Source: Combretum micranthum (taxonomy: Eukaryota; Streptophyta; Magnoliopsida; Myrtales; Combretaceae). From it: 64,000 nucleotides of DNA. How positions within the stretch are numbered: the stretch's first letter is position 1; each line of letters begins with the position of its first letter. The translations under genes and the position numbers were made by a program. The notes beneath the pieces are model-generated. The model was not told the DNA's origin, did no database searches, and saw only the letters and a list, made by a program, of their open reading frames with translations. The DNA lies in contig JAMXBD010003370.1 in the NCBI GenBank assembly GCA_024138025.1, positions 59,854-123,853 on the forward strand, given 5' to 3'. This document shows positions 11,656-24,066 of the stretch, piece by piece.

Positions 11656-13071
11656 CCCCTTCATACCTTCACTTCTTTCACACTTCTTCATCTCTAAAGT
11701 TACTATACTAAAATTTCTCTCCAAATCCTCTCAAGAGTTCTTCAAGAAAGTCCTCTTAAGTTTAGCTTCTTTAGGTAAGAAATTTCTCAAGATTTCTTCA
11801 TGTTCATTTACTTAGTATGAGCTTAGTGTGTGTTTTCTAAAACCATGAAGGTTAAGAAAGCAACATTAGGTTCATGCTTTGTTTTTGTTCATAATCAAAA
11901 TTCCTCCATGATCATTTATGTTTCTATTATGTTCCTTTATGTTTCTCTATAATTCCTTTATGTTTATTTCTATCTAATATATCCTAATAGCTATATATAC
12001 TATTTAGAGCATATAAGCTCATAGCCTTGCAATTTATTTACCTTTCTTGCAATTTATTTAATTTTAAGTTGATTTTAAGACTAGTCATTCTAGTCTTAGA
12101 CTTGTCCTCATCAAGTCAAAACAATCCTTTCTTTTCTTTTTCGGGACTAGTCTTTTCTTAGTCCCGGGGTACCTTGATGAAGCTAAGGTCCCAATACTTG
12201 ATATGCTTTTCTTTTAAAATATTATGTTCTTTTCATATTTTCATAAGCTTATGGTTCATATTCATGCATGAAAATAATGCTTTTGTCTCAACAAAAATTT
12301 AAAGAAGTAAACTAAGGTTCATTTTAGATAAATGAAGGAAATAGATTTTCTTGGAAAAATCAAGAGCATACTTGAAAATGATTTCTTTCATAAACAAATG
12401 GTTTTGTGAAAACTTATTTTTCATTAAGAAATATCCTTTTACATTACAAGAAACAAAATTGTCGTTTTATTACTCTTTAAAACCAAGTTTTGAAACTAAA
12501 ACCACACCTTAGGAATTTAAAGAAATTACAAGAGGTTACATTTAGAAAAAGAATATTTATCTCAATAACTCAAGATCTTTCAAAAGAAAAATAAAATAAT
12601 CAATAGAATCTCAAGTTCAAAAGTCTTTTAACACCTTACTTTTCAAAGTTGACCTTACTTTTCAAAGTTGAGACAACTTCATTTACTTCATACATTTGTT
12701 ATGAGTCAATACGTATATGTATATACCTTTCAAAAAGTTTACAAAATATTTGAAATATTTATCTCTTCAAATGAGCTTTGTTTGCAAAGAAGGAAAACAA
12801 GTATTATAAATTCGTGGCGAATCTGGCCGCTGTCTTTTCGGAACCCAAACGACCTAGTTTCATGAAAATAAGTTTAGAAATGCGTAGATCTTTCCAGTAG
12901 GTAGAAAACGGTATATTATACGCGAAATTCCGAGCTAAAATGAGCAAGTTATGGCCATTTTAAGTTGGAATTTCCCCTTATACGATTTTACCGCGATTTT
13001 AAGAAAAGATTAGAATCTTCAAGAATAGAAGTCTTATGAGAGACTTATTTTGGGTATTTCATCTTGTCTAG

Positions 13072-13133
13072 GTGACGAGGGACCCGAGATCATCTATCCG
13101 GAGGACTACTACGATTAGATCCACCGATATGGA
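13072..13133 (+). other. S1 exon-like segment with YPEDYYD-stop reading
   Basis: It is bounded on the left by a T-rich acceptor ending GTCTAG (13071) and on the right by GGA then GTGAGT (13134). The reading is GDEGPEIIYPEDYYD then TAG at 13116-13118, using the last G of the upstream donor exon as first codon base. A second acceptor TTTTCCATTACAG ends at 13760. The upstream exon has no ATG, so its coding role is inference. Confidence 0.4.
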
Positions 13134-14082
13134 GTGAGTTAATTCTTTTCCTAAGTTCATTTCCTTGTTTGTGCTTGTAGTTAGTAGCATTAGAAAACTA
13201 GGAAAAATATAAATGAACCTTTGTTATGAAATAATTGTTGAACGAAGGTTAAGAATATCGAAATACGAAGTGCTAAATAAAGTGTGATTTATGTATTGAT
13301 ATGATGAAATTATGGTTGATCACTTTTAATATGAATTCAACTTATATGGCCAAATGATAACTTGAAATTACTCATGCATATCATACACATGAATTACATT
13401 TGTTCACTACTTTTCTTCGTGTGGGGAAACGAGGAAAGAGTAGTGGTGGCTGGTAGGAGCCGGTAAGTCTACGTGATGGCTAGTAGGAGCCGGAAAGTCT
13501 ACATGGCAAGCAGGAGCCGGTAAATCTGCTATTATTGATGGTCGTATGGGCCTGTAACCACCCAACCCTTGTCATGGAGGGCGTTAAATCCATGCTACAC
13601 TTGATTTCCGGTTAATCATGTGTATCTTACATGTTCATATGGATGATGCATTTTCATATGTTTTGATTAAAATACTTGGCTGAATTGTGGGAAATGTCTT
13701 ATAGTTGGAATTATCTCACTAAGCTAGTCATGCTTATACCCTTATAGTTTTCCATTACAGTATGATTATCTCTGGTTGGCCCCGAGGAGCCCTGTATGCC
13801 AGGTACGAGTATACGCTACTAGGAGTTTTTGGAGGAAGTTTATGTATTTTTAGTTTTGAACATAGACTTCTAGGAAAAATCTCTATAGTAGACTTATGTA
13901 GTAGATATGTCTATTTTGATGAAATGTATTGTTGATCAAAGACCTTAAGACGGGGGAATGCCCCTAAGAAGATGTACTTTTGTATATTGAAATGAAGAAC
14001 TTATGATTATCTATGCTTATTCTTGCTATCTATTTAAACGTAACACCCCTAAGAGTCTCCTACTATCTTGGAAGCACGCCTT

Positions 14083-14145
14083 GCATATAATATCGAAGCT
14101 CCTGCATGACTACGGTTGTCATTCATTAGCTTTAATATTGTATGC
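14083..14145 (+). other. S1 3'-end multi-segment hairpin
   Basis: Three nested stems are visible: GCATATAATAT with ATATTGTATGC, AAGCT with AGCTT, and ATGAC with GTCAT. The equivalent structures in S2 and the array LTRs use different but paired bases. Confidence 0.55.
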
Positions 14146-14190
14146 GGCGGACTGCCACATTTAGGGTACCCTTCGGGGCGTGACAGTGAC

Positions 14191-14755
14191 TCTTTTGATT
14201 TTAAGAGTTAATCAATGGCTGACAACATAATCATGAGAGCATCCAATCGCATGTCATTTTTTTATGGAACTAATTTTCCTTACTAGAAATGCAGGATGGA
14301 AACTTATATCAAAGCAACTGATTTCACTTCATGGGAAATTATATGTTTTGGAGGTCGTTCTCACCGATAATCCAGTCCTAGTGGATAAAGAAAAGAAAAA
14401 GGCAGAAGTGAGCAACACAGTAAAGAATTTACTCCTAATGACGATCTCTAAAACTTATTCACAAGGACTTCTTCATGCAAGTCTGCTAAGGAGGTATGGG
14501 ACAAGTTCTGTAAAAACTATGAAGATGCTACAATGATCAAGGACACCAGAAGAGGAGCACTCATGCAGGATTATGAATTATTTAGATTCCAACTTAGTGA
14601 AATATATATTTCATGGTTTTAATAGATTTACTTTGGTTATTAATGAACTTGCTTTACTTGGTAAAATGTTTGATGATAGTGAGCTTGTAAGGAAAATCTT
14701 GCAAATTCTACTAAGTTCATGGGATTCAAAGAAAAATGCAATAGCGGAAGCATAT
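14191..14755 (+). pseudogene. gag: Copia gag, N-terminal fragment (broken)
   Basis: Gag starts at ATG 14215 (MADNIIMRASNR) downstream of the PBS once the solo LTR is subtracted, and carries ETYIKATDFTSWE-like and KKNAIAEA segments typical of the UBN2/retrotran gag domain. In-frame stops and frame changes (for example TAG soon after the start) show that it is dead. It is cut near 14755 by a second LTR; gag resumes at 22722 with HDLDKLILSQLHKKLQAYE. Gag would form the virus-like particle. Family call is from motif recognition. Confidence 0.65.
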
Positions 14756-16091
14756 TATATGAGAAATTTTTTTTTGGTAAATATACGTAAACCCTAAGAA
14801 CCGAAAGTCAAATCGAAACCCTATAGTCAACCTATTTTTATGTTTAGTCTAGTGAATCTAGATCTAGCAATTTCGTACGCGAAACTGAAGAATAATAAAA
14901 ATGAGATAATTTCTAATTATAGCTTGGCATTATATAAGAAAGCTTAAAAAGATCAGATTCGCCAAAATTTTATTCGTTTCGGACCCAAACGAGATCAGTT
15001 GCTAAAATTAGGATCCCAATAACTAAAATAGTGAAGATATTCTGATGATACTATTAGACTCGTAAAAATATAAAGATTTCAAAATTTCAGTTTTATAATT
15101 TTTCAATTCTAAAAATATAAGATATAGCTCGTTTACGCATATTTTCTTTACTATCGATATTTTAATTGTTTAATCTACTATTCATAGTGCTATTTCTACT
15201 ATTCATTGCTATTTCTACTATTCATTACTATTTCACTAACTCTACTTTTTCTTACAACCTATTCTTATACACTACCATAACTATTCATTACAATTCACCT
15301 TTCCCATAAAACCTTTCACATATCATATCTTACTTTTTAATTACTTTTCATTACAAAACAACAAAATTAATCAATTCCTTCCCTTTTTCAAGCATGGCTG
15401 TAAATCCCTGAAATTTTTGGATTCGAATTATAGTTTAAACCCTAATCGAAGTCGACCGGATTTTCCAGAGTCAACGAAACCCTAGTTTACCGTAACCATT
15501 AAATCCGACATTGCCGTTTTCTCTGGCCCTAGAAAACGAAGTTGGAAAAATTAGCTATAATAGTTCGTAATAGCTATAGGTTTTATAAAAATATCAGTTT
15601 TTCAAAATTCGAGGGTCCTTTGAACCCGAGCAGACACAGTTCTTGAAAAACGTCCGGGCTCGGAATAGGAAAAATATTCCGAATATACCGTTAGACTCAT
15701 AAAAATATAAGATTTTCAAAAATATCAATTTCGTAATTTTTTGCTAGCTAAAAATATCATATATTTCTTTTATACGCGTATTTTCTTACTACCGGCATTA
15801 AATTGTCATGTCTACTTTTACATTACACTATTTTCTACTATTCTACACTATTCATCTATCTCTACTTTTTCTTACAACCTACTCTTACAAACCATATACC
15901 TATTTTTTACACATTTTCATTTCCAATACAACTTCACATCTTTCATTTCTTACTTTTAATTAACAAAATAACAAAAAAATAAATTTTTGTCTTCCCTAAT
16001 GCACCAAAATGGCGCCGACCACCCCCCTCCATGCATCAATTTGTTTTATTTTTTATTATTTAATTAACACAAATTATCTTCCACATTTTCC

Positions 16092-16099
16092 TATAAATA
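16092..16099 (+). promoter_or_regulatory. S2 TATA box
   Basis: CCTATAAATACCCC, with TTTTAGGTAAAC (intron start 16219) about 120 nt downstream. Confidence 0.7.
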
Positions 16100-17492
16100 C
16101 CCCCTCATACCTTCACTTCTTTCACACCACTTTTTACTAAAGTTACTCTCTCAAAATCTCTTAAGAATTCTCTCCAAGAAGTTCTTACAAGAAAAGCTCT
16201 CCTTAGTATTTCTTTTAGGTAAACTTTCTTCAAGAAATTCCTATGTTCATCTACTTAGTATGAACTTAGTGTGTGTTTTCCAAAACCATGAAGGTTAAGA
16301 AAGCAACAATAGGTTCATACTTTGTTTTTGTTCATAATCTCAACTCCTTTATGTTCCTTTATGTTTCTTTATGTTTCCTTTATGTTCAAAACTATCTAAT
16401 ATATCTATATAGCTATATATACTATTTAAAGCATATAAGCTCATTGTCTTGCAATTTATTTACTTTATTGCAATTTATTTATTTCAAGATGTTTTTAAGA
16501 CTAGTCATTCTAGTCTTAGACTTGTCCTCATCAAGTCAAAACAATTTCTTTTTCTTTTCTTTTCGGGACTAGTCTTTTCTTAGTCTCGGGGTACCTTGAT
16601 GAAGCTAAGGTCCCAATACTTGATTTACTTTTTCTTTGCTTAATCTTTCAAGTTATTATGTTCCTCTATATTTCTATAGTTTGTGATTCATATTCATGCA
16701 TGAACATAATGTTTTTGTCTCAATAAAAATAAATGGGGATGTGTTTTCATAAACTAAAGGTTCTTGATAAATAAAAGTAGGAAATAGATTTCTTAAAAAC
16801 TCATGAACATGTTTGGAAATGATTTTTCTTATATAAACAAAAAGTTTTATGAAAACTTATTTTCATCAAGAAATAGAAATTCTTTTGGAATCATTACAAG
16901 AAACAACAATATCATTTTATTACTTTTGAATCCAAGTTTAGAAAATAAAACCACACCTTAGGAATTTAAAGTAATTACAAGAGATTAAATTTAGAAAAAG
17001 AATATTCATCTCAAATAACTCAAGATCTTTCAAAAATAAAATGAATATTCCAATAAAATCTCAAGTTCAAAGTCTTTTAAAACCTTACTTTTCATAAGTT
17101 GAGACAACTTCATTTACTTCATACATTTGTTATGAATCATTACATATATGTATATACCTTTCAAAAAGTTTACAAAATATTTGAAATATTCATCTTTTCA
17201 AATGAGTTTTGTTTACAAAAAGGAAAACAAGAGTTTGCAAATTCGTGGCAAATCTGGTCGCTGCTTTTTCGGAACCCAAACGACTTAGTTTTATGAAAAT
17301 AAGCTTAGAAATGCGTAGATCTTTTCGAGTAGGTAGAAAACGATATATTATACGCGAAATTCCGAGTTAAAATGAGTAAGTTATGGCCATTTTAAGTTGG
17401 AATTTCCCCTTATACGATTTTAAGAAAAGATTAGAATCTTCAAGAATAGAAGTTCATGAAATACTCATCTTAGGTATTCTTCTTTCTTTTAG

Positions 17493-17590
17493 ATAATCTC
17501 GAGGAGGATTTTTCATATCCCGAAGATTACTATGATAAGTGGAAATCCCGAATGACTCATCCATCTCAAGAAAGGTGTCATCATGGCTGA
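17493..17590 (+). other. S2 exon-like segment, read-through form
   Basis: It follows the clearest acceptor in the set (TTCTTCTTTCTTTTAG, ending 17492) and ends at ATGGCTGA before GTAAGT (17591). The reading contains YPEDYYD at 17516-17536, but the stop codon of the sister copies is AAG here. The frame runs on through KWKSRMTHPSQERCHHG to a TGA that overlaps the second donor. A second acceptor TTGTATTGTCAG ends at 18267. Confidence 0.45.
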
Positions 17591-18576
17591 GTAAGTTTAC
17601 TTCCCATAAATTTTCTCATACTCTTGATTGTGCTTGTAAAATTAGTTGCACTAGAATTTAGGCAAAATCAAAAGGAAGTGTATGATAATATGTTGAAAGA
17701 ATACTAAGTATATCGAAACTCGATTTGTTTGTAATAAAGTTGTATGTGCATTAATATCTTGAAGTGTTTGAAATTGGTTGATCACTTGAAAGAAGTTAAA
17801 TGTAACTACTAGACTCTAATAAGAAATTATTCATGCACTTCATATGTTAAGTCACATTTCATTCACTACTATACAATTGGTGGGACAAGTATATAATAGT
17901 GGTGGTAGGCAGAACCGGTATATCATGTAAGTGGCGAGTAGGAGCCGGTAAAAACTACAAAATTGGTGGCTAGTAGGAGCCTGTAATAACTACAAGTTTT
18001 TGATGGCGTATAGGAGCCGGTAAGATCTGTAACAGTGTTTTTAAAAAGTTGTGGCTGTAATTGGCCTGAATACCCAACCCCGAATGAAGGGCGTAATTCA
18101 TTCAACATATGATTCCCGGAAAGTCATATGTTTTGTATGCTCACGTGGTTGTTGCATTCCATATGTTTGAATAATAAACTTGGTTGATAATTTACTTTGA
18201 GTATGAATTTTGGGATTTACTCACTAAGCCCATAAGCTTACACCCCTATAGGTATTTGTATTGTCAGGAACACCTATTTTTGTGCCTGAAGCCTCCCACT
18301 ATCCATGTAAGTTTTATATATTGAAGCTTTTGGAGGAAATCTACTCGAAGACTTAGATTAGAATTCTTTGAAATCTTTAATGTGGTATTTTGGGATGTTG
18401 TAAAGATTATTACGATCCTTGGGATTAGCGGGGGTATGCCCCTATGAAATCATGTAATAGACCTTTGGATATTAATGATATAATTATGTTTTATTTCTGG
18501 ATTCTTGTATGTTCATTTTTGCTTGCTTAAACTATGCTTCCCAAAAGCGTCTCCTATTACCGTGCTAGACACCTTA

Positions 18577-18636
18577 CATATAATACTAAGGCTTTTGCAT
18601 GACTAAGATAGTCATTCCTAAGCCTGATATTATATG
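18577..18636 (+). other. S2 3'-end multi-segment hairpin
   Basis: Stems: CATATAATA with TATTATATG, AGGCTT with AAGCCT, and ATGACTA with TAGTCAT. A following GTGGCAG/CTGCCAC stem (18636-18650) lies just before the LTR end. Confidence 0.65.
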
Positions 18637-18765
18637 TGGCAGGCTGCCACGTTTAGGATACCCTTTGGGGCGTGACAATGGCCAGGCCCCTTTGCCTCCT
18701 CTCTCTATCCAATTTTATTTCATTTTCATTTAATTTTAATCACACCAATTTCTACTCCAAAACTC

Positions 18766-18773
18766 TATAAATA
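18766..18773 (+). promoter_or_regulatory. LTR-a TATA box
   Basis: CTCTATAAATATCACC in the promoter position. TTTAGGTAAAAG follows with the putative intron start at 18952. Confidence 0.6.
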
Positions 18774-19343
18774 TCACCTCCCTCTTTCAATTTTTTTCCT
18801 ACACTTTCTTACCTTAACAAAAACTCTACCAAAATCACTTCTCAATTTCTCTCTCTACAATTTTCCTCTTAAATACTCTCTTCCTTTCGATCTCCATAAA
18901 ACACCCATTTTTCTTTAAGAAATTTTCTAAACACACCATCACCTACTTTAGGTAAAAGTTCTAAACCATCTTCTTATTCATGTCATGTAACATTACATGA
19001 CCATAATGTGTATTTTCTAAGACCATAGTATTAAGGAAGCAACAATATGTCATGTTTTGTTCTTGTTCGTGCACAAAGTTTCTTTATGTTATTATATTTT
19101 ATTGTTGTTATGTTGTTGTTATTATTATTATCATTATTGCTCTAATCTAACTTCTATATATTATTATATATATTTATGTGTATATATATATATATATATT
19201 CCTTAGAGCCTATGTGCTCACTAACCTAATATCTTATTGTTATTTCTCTTATTATTATGCTTTTGTTCCTTTCCTTTTCTTTTCTTTTTGGGACTAGTCT
19301 ATTCTTATTTCCGAAAAGCCTTGATGAAGCTAAGGCTTCTACT

Positions 19344-20224
19344 AGAAATGGACAAAAAAAACCAACCGAACTAAACCAATCCATAACCAAACCAATCCAA
19401 ACCGAAAATATGGTTTTTTTTTAAAGGCTTGGTTTAAAAATTTTTCAATCCAAACCAATCCATAAATTTATGGTTTAGTTTGGAAGGTAAACCAAACTAA
19501 TCCGTAAAATCGAACCAAACCGTTTTAGAAAAATATAATAATATTTTACTATATGTTCATATGATTTCATTTTATATTTATTATTTGGTAAATATTGATT
19601 AAAATCAACATGTTCATTTTTAAATTTTTTTTAGGCCATGATATGTAATTTTTTTTTATTAATGATGAATTATTTTTTTAATAGCATTTTTACTTTATAA
19701 AGTACGAAATTTATTTATTTAATCATAAACTCTTACTATGTATTAATTTTTTAATATATTTTGTGAGCGAATCATTTTATTCATTGATGAATTTTATAAC
19801 TGACTTGATGGTTCTATTAAAAATTAAAAATTATGACTTACTATGCATTGGTTGGTAAATATATTTTATTGGTGGATAACTGATTTTATAGAGAACTATA
19901 GATTAAAAGTATGATGAATTCATAAAGTATTTTGTCATGGTTTATAATATAAAATTTGTAAAATAATATAAATATTTAAGTATCTACATAAATATAAAAA
20001 AAATAGAACAATGAAAATTTTTATTTAGAATTTTGATGCAATCGGTAATCCAAACTGGACCAAACCGTTATTTAATGGTTTAAAAAATTTCTAATCCGAA
20101 CCAAAACATTACTTAGTGGTTTGATTTGAGAGGAAAAAAAAAAAAAAAACAAACTGCAAATTATGGTTTGGTTTGGTTTGGTTTTAGGAAATACCAAACC
20201 AAACCGATTCGTGCCCACCCTTAG
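19344..20224. mobile_element. Non-autonomous hAT-type MITE with 8-bp TSD
   Basis: About 880 bp, with subterminal arrays of AACCAAACC/GGTTTGGTT on the two ends in opposite orientation and terminal AGAAATGGAC against the complement of GTGCCCACCCTTAG. Flanks CTTCTACT (19336-19343) and CTCCCACT (20225-20232) form an 8-bp repeat with two mismatches, the hAT length. No transposase is encoded. It lies in LTR-a, in the GATGAAGCTAAGG region. The hAT assignment rests on TSD length and the GGGTGGGCAC-like end. Confidence 0.65.
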
Positions 20225-21542
20225 CTCCCACTATTTGACCGGGAAGCCTTGATGAAGCTAAGGCTCTCAATACTTGACCTTATTATTATGATTATTCACT
20301 TCTTATATCTCTCTCTATCTTACTATATGATATTTCATCTTTCTCACAACTACATATTCTCATTCATGCATAAACATATTGATTTTGTCGCAACAAAAAG
20401 GTATAAGGGGTTTATTTAATAAAATGAGACTAAATCTTTCTAAAATAAATTTTTGTCACTTAGCAAGATTTTTCCATCAAAAGACTTAAATTTTATTTTT
20501 AATAAATTCTTTTCAAAAACTTAGACAAGCTCCACATGAAACTTTAAGGTATCAATAAAGAGGATTTCTTCAAATATTTAACTAAATAGATACACACTCT
20601 CTTTTCAAAATAATTACATGAAAATTTTGGTTTAAAACTTTAATGTTGATAATTATTTATTATGAAAATTCTTTGTCAAAACTTATTTATAGGGTTTTTA
20701 CCCACTTCATTATAAAAACTAAGAACTTCACAAGTTTTCAAGATAAAATAGTAATTAACTCACGAGTTTCAGAAATCCACTTAGAAAAATAAAAATTTGC
20801 TAACAATCTACGAAAGTAAGTTTCTACATGGTAAACTCGTTTTCTAAGAGATAGGAGAACATAGAAGTGATAAACTCAAAAACTTGGATATTGTCAACAA
20901 CTTAAGAAAATTATGAAATTCTTTCTTTTTAAATAAAATCGGTAGGAAACTTAAAAGACCAAATTTTAAGATTGAAATTATCTTTAAAGAGTTAGGAAAT
21001 AAAATATATAAAGAAAACACTTATTTATAATGACTCAAGGAATTATAGTTTTCTTTCAAACCAATTTAAGGAGAAAATTTTCAAAGTCCAACTTTTCAAA
21101 CCTATAAAACAAGTTGTTTTATGAAAAATAATTGTTGAGACAGCACCAATGAAGTCATGCATAAAATATGGGTCTATTTATGTATCGAAAATAATTTTCA
21201 ACCACATACATATCTATATATTTGTTTAAGGATTTTTTAAGGAAGAAAAGTTTGGGAAATTGTGTTTTCAAAGGTTAGAAAATTCGTGGTGAATCTAGAC
21301 CCTACTGTTTCGAGGTCTAAATAAGCTTTTATGATAAAAATAACTTTAGAAATAGCTAGATCTTTTCGAGTAGGTAGAAAACGACATATTATATGCGAAT
21401 TCCAAGTTAAAATGAGCAAGTTATAACCATTTTAAGTTGGAATTTCCTTAAAACTGAATTTTTGATAAATTCAATAAGATAGAGTTAGAAAATTTAAGTA
21501 GAACTTGGATGAAATACTAATTTGGGTATTTCCTTTATTTAG

Positions 21543-21608
21543 GTGGTGAGGACTAAGATCTTCTCTTTCCCAAGGATTACTTTGACTGATAAAGATTGCC
21601 ATGGCCGA
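21543..21608 (+). other. LTR-a exon-like segment
   Basis: Acceptor TTTCCTTTATTTAG ends at 21542. The reading ends FPKDYFD then TGA at 21587-21589, aligned with YPEDYYD-stop of sister LTRs, but an earlier in-frame TAA breaks it. ATGGCCGA then GTACGT marks the second donor. Confidence 0.35.
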
Positions 21609-22721
21609 GTACGTTTTCCTTTACATGCTATGTATTCGCGCATGTGCTTGTAGAATAGAGCACTAGATGTTAGGAAAAAATAAAAATTGATATGTGTGCG
21701 GGTTGCCATGAGAACTATTTATGTGATTCGTTTGGTGTGATCAATAAATAATAAGTATATCGAAGCTCAATTGGTTTATTAATATAAATTGTCTCTATGT
21801 ATATTGCTATGTGTGCAAATATTGATTGATTGCCTTAAATGAATTAATGTCGGATTGGAAATCTCTTAAAACTACATTGCTCATACATATCATTTAGATT
21901 ATCATCTTTGCATTTTGCTACTACTCCTCAGCATGGGATCGGAAAGGTAAGCTAAATAGCTACATCTTGAGGAATTAGGACATTCGGGGAATACGGCCTT
22001 GTGGTGTAGCCGAGCTAGATCGATTGCTTTAGGTAAGGAAAGCCTAGGGACTAGTAGTATAATTGTTTGGAACCCCAAGACACGTGCAAATTTCAGGAAG
22101 GTCGATTATGACCTATTTAAAGCATTCTGCAACCTACAATGGAGGGATAAATCCATTCTACATATGAAACTGGATAGTCGTATGTATTATTTGATCATAT
22201 GGTTGTTTGCATTTCATATACTTGTTTAATAGACTTGTTTGAATGTTTGTTATGAGTACTTTTGCATCAAGATTATCTCACTAAGCTAGTTATGCTTACT
22301 CCCCAATAGATTTCTGATGTTGCAGGATCATTGTTTTGTACCCGAGACCACCTTAACCGTCTGGGTAGAACTATGTTCTGGGAAGCTTTTGGAGCAATTC
22401 TATTTGAAAACTTAGATTAGATTTCCTTTAAAATCTTCCATTCATGGTTATCTGTTAAGCAAGACTATGTTATTTTGAGTTTTATCAAGGGAATGCCCCA
22501 AAGAAGTTGTAGAACCTTACATTTCGATGAATCATAATAGTATTGCTTTGAATGTTCTGCTGTCATTATCTTAAAATGCATAACTCTACAGGTCTCCCTT
22601 TGTTGTGAACGTACATCTTGTACCAATATGAAAGCTTTCGAATGACTAAGGTAGCCATTCTCAGGTTTTTATATTGCGTACGGTGTGCTATCACGTTTAG
22701 AATACCTGTTAGGGCGTGACA

Positions 22722-24066
22722 CATGACTTAGACAAATTGATATTGAGTCAACTTCACAAAAAGCTTCAAGCTTATGAATCAAAACTAAAGTACATGAATG
22801 ATCAAGAGAAGGTCAAAAAATCTATAGCATCTAGGGCTGTTAAGCAAACCATTAAGATAGACAAAGAATCGGACATTGAGGAAGACAATGGTGATTTGAT
22901 TCTCTTGGTTTGAAGATTATGAAAATTGGTCAAGAAAAATGGTAAACGTTCTGATCGTCTAAGCATTTTACTTCTAATCAATCTAAGTTTAGTTTAGTAA
23001 AAGTATTTAAAGAAAAGGAAGAAAAGAAGGAAAAGAAGAAAGAGATTGTTTGCTTCGAATGCAAGAAGCCTTGACATATCAAGTATGAATGTCCTATACT
23101 GATAAAAAAGAGAGAGAAATACAAGAAGAAACAAAAGGCATTAATGGCAACCTGAAGTGATATTGATGAATCAGACATTGAGTTAGATGCTAGGTCAGAC
23201 AATGAAAAAGAAGTAGATCTTTGCCTCATGGCTCAATCTGATGTATCTTCTAAATCTAAAAATGATATGTATGATAGCTTTAGAAAACAAGTTAAACAAC
23301 TCTTAAAGGCTTAATCTAAAGCAAATGAAAAGATTGAGTGTCTGAAAAATGAAAAAAGAAGTTGTTGCTTGATGAAAATGATATTCTCAAAAATGATATT
23401 GAAGTTTTACATATGGATAACAAAAGTCTAAGAGAAGCTCAAGATATGTTGACAATTGAGAATAATAATTTAAGAAAGGAGATTAAAGAGCTTAAAGTAA
23501 GAATTGATGATGTTTTAAAAGATTTGAGTTATATGTTTACCAAGTTTTCTAAAAGTGATGAAAAGTTATAAAAGTTAATATGATCTCAAAGATTAAGTAA
23601 CTCAAAAAAAAGGATTAGGAGATAATAAGGCTGAGTCTTTGAATCAAGCTAAGAAAGCAATTTTTGTTAAAGGCAAAGAATCAGCCACTAAGGAGAATAT
23701 TGATACAAGCAAAAAGGAAAATAAAACAAATAAAGTTGTTATTCATAATGAAAGGAATGTCAGCAAGTATTCCAAACAGAACTACAGAAGCTATAATAGA
23801 TGATATTATAGAGGTAATACCAGATCACATCATTATCAACCAAATATGGTGAGCTAATATCAATATCAATGGAGACCATATCGATATCAAAAAAGACCAG
23901 TAAGATCTAACACTTATGCATGTTACTTTTGTAATAAGTATGGACATATAGAAAAAAATATTGTTATTACAAAAATAACAAGCTCAGCTAACAACAAGTA
24001 AAAATCCAAAACAACACAAGCTTGAACTATAGTGGCCCCAAGCTGGTATGGGTCCCCAAATAGGTT
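22722..24066 (+). pseudogene. gag: Copia gag, C-terminal fragment (broken)
   Basis: It continues the gag cut at 14755: HDLDKLILSQLHKKLQAYESK, then an acidic linker, a CCHC knuckle near 23049-23092 (CFECKKP, a stop in place of Gly, then HIKYEC), an ESDIELDARSDNEKEVDLCLMA segment typical of SIRE-type gag, a coiled-coil-prone stretch (23362-23571), and a second knuckle CYFCNKYGHIEKN lacking its last Cys near 23923-23965. Several stops and frameshifts make it non-functional. The knuckles would bind genomic RNA. Confidence 0.65.

Larger units (their letters stand above)
10949..14185 (+). mobile_element. Solo LTR of family 1 gypsy (S1), TSD GTGAC
   Basis: It begins TGTAAGTTCCCG, ends GGGGCGTGACA, and is flanked by perfect 5-bp repeats GTGAC (10944-10948 and 14186-14190). 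At 3237 bp it matches the full LTR length of the array at 26683-48213 and has no internal region, which fits LTR-LTR recombination after insertion. It splits the copia element between its PBS and gag. It keeps TATA box, splice-like sites, the GGTAGGAGCC repeats (13446-13530) and the 3'-end hairpins. The ORFs inside are not supported as genes. Confidence 0.92.
15399..18677 (+). mobile_element. Solo LTR of family 1 gypsy (S2), TSD ATGGC
   Basis: It begins TGTAAATCCCTG, ends GGGGCGTGACA, is 3279 bp long and is flanked by perfect ATGGC repeats (15394-15398 and 18678-18682). It is closely related to the array LTRs. It is inserted in the U3 of LTR-a, so it is younger than LTR-a. It keeps the TATA box, splice-like sites and hairpins. 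No internal region remains. Confidence 0.93.
14756..22721 (+). mobile_element. Large family 1-related solo LTR (LTR-a) inserted in copia gag
   Basis: The copia gag reading is interrupted near 14755 and continues at 22722 after a terminal GGGCGTGACA. Removing the nested S2 (15399-18677) and MITE (19344-20224) leaves about 3.8 kb. The start is decayed (expected TGTAAACCCC-like, seen TATATGAGAAA). The target-site copies, CATAT left and CATGA right, agree at only three bases. TATA box, donor (18952), acceptor (21542), second donor (21609) and second acceptor (22325) follow the order in other family 1 LTRs. Confidence 0.75.

Noticed and set aside
14756..22721. LTR-a as a full element with internal region
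   Set aside because: After removal of S2 and the MITE only LTR landmarks remain; no PBS, gag or PPT is present between its ends.
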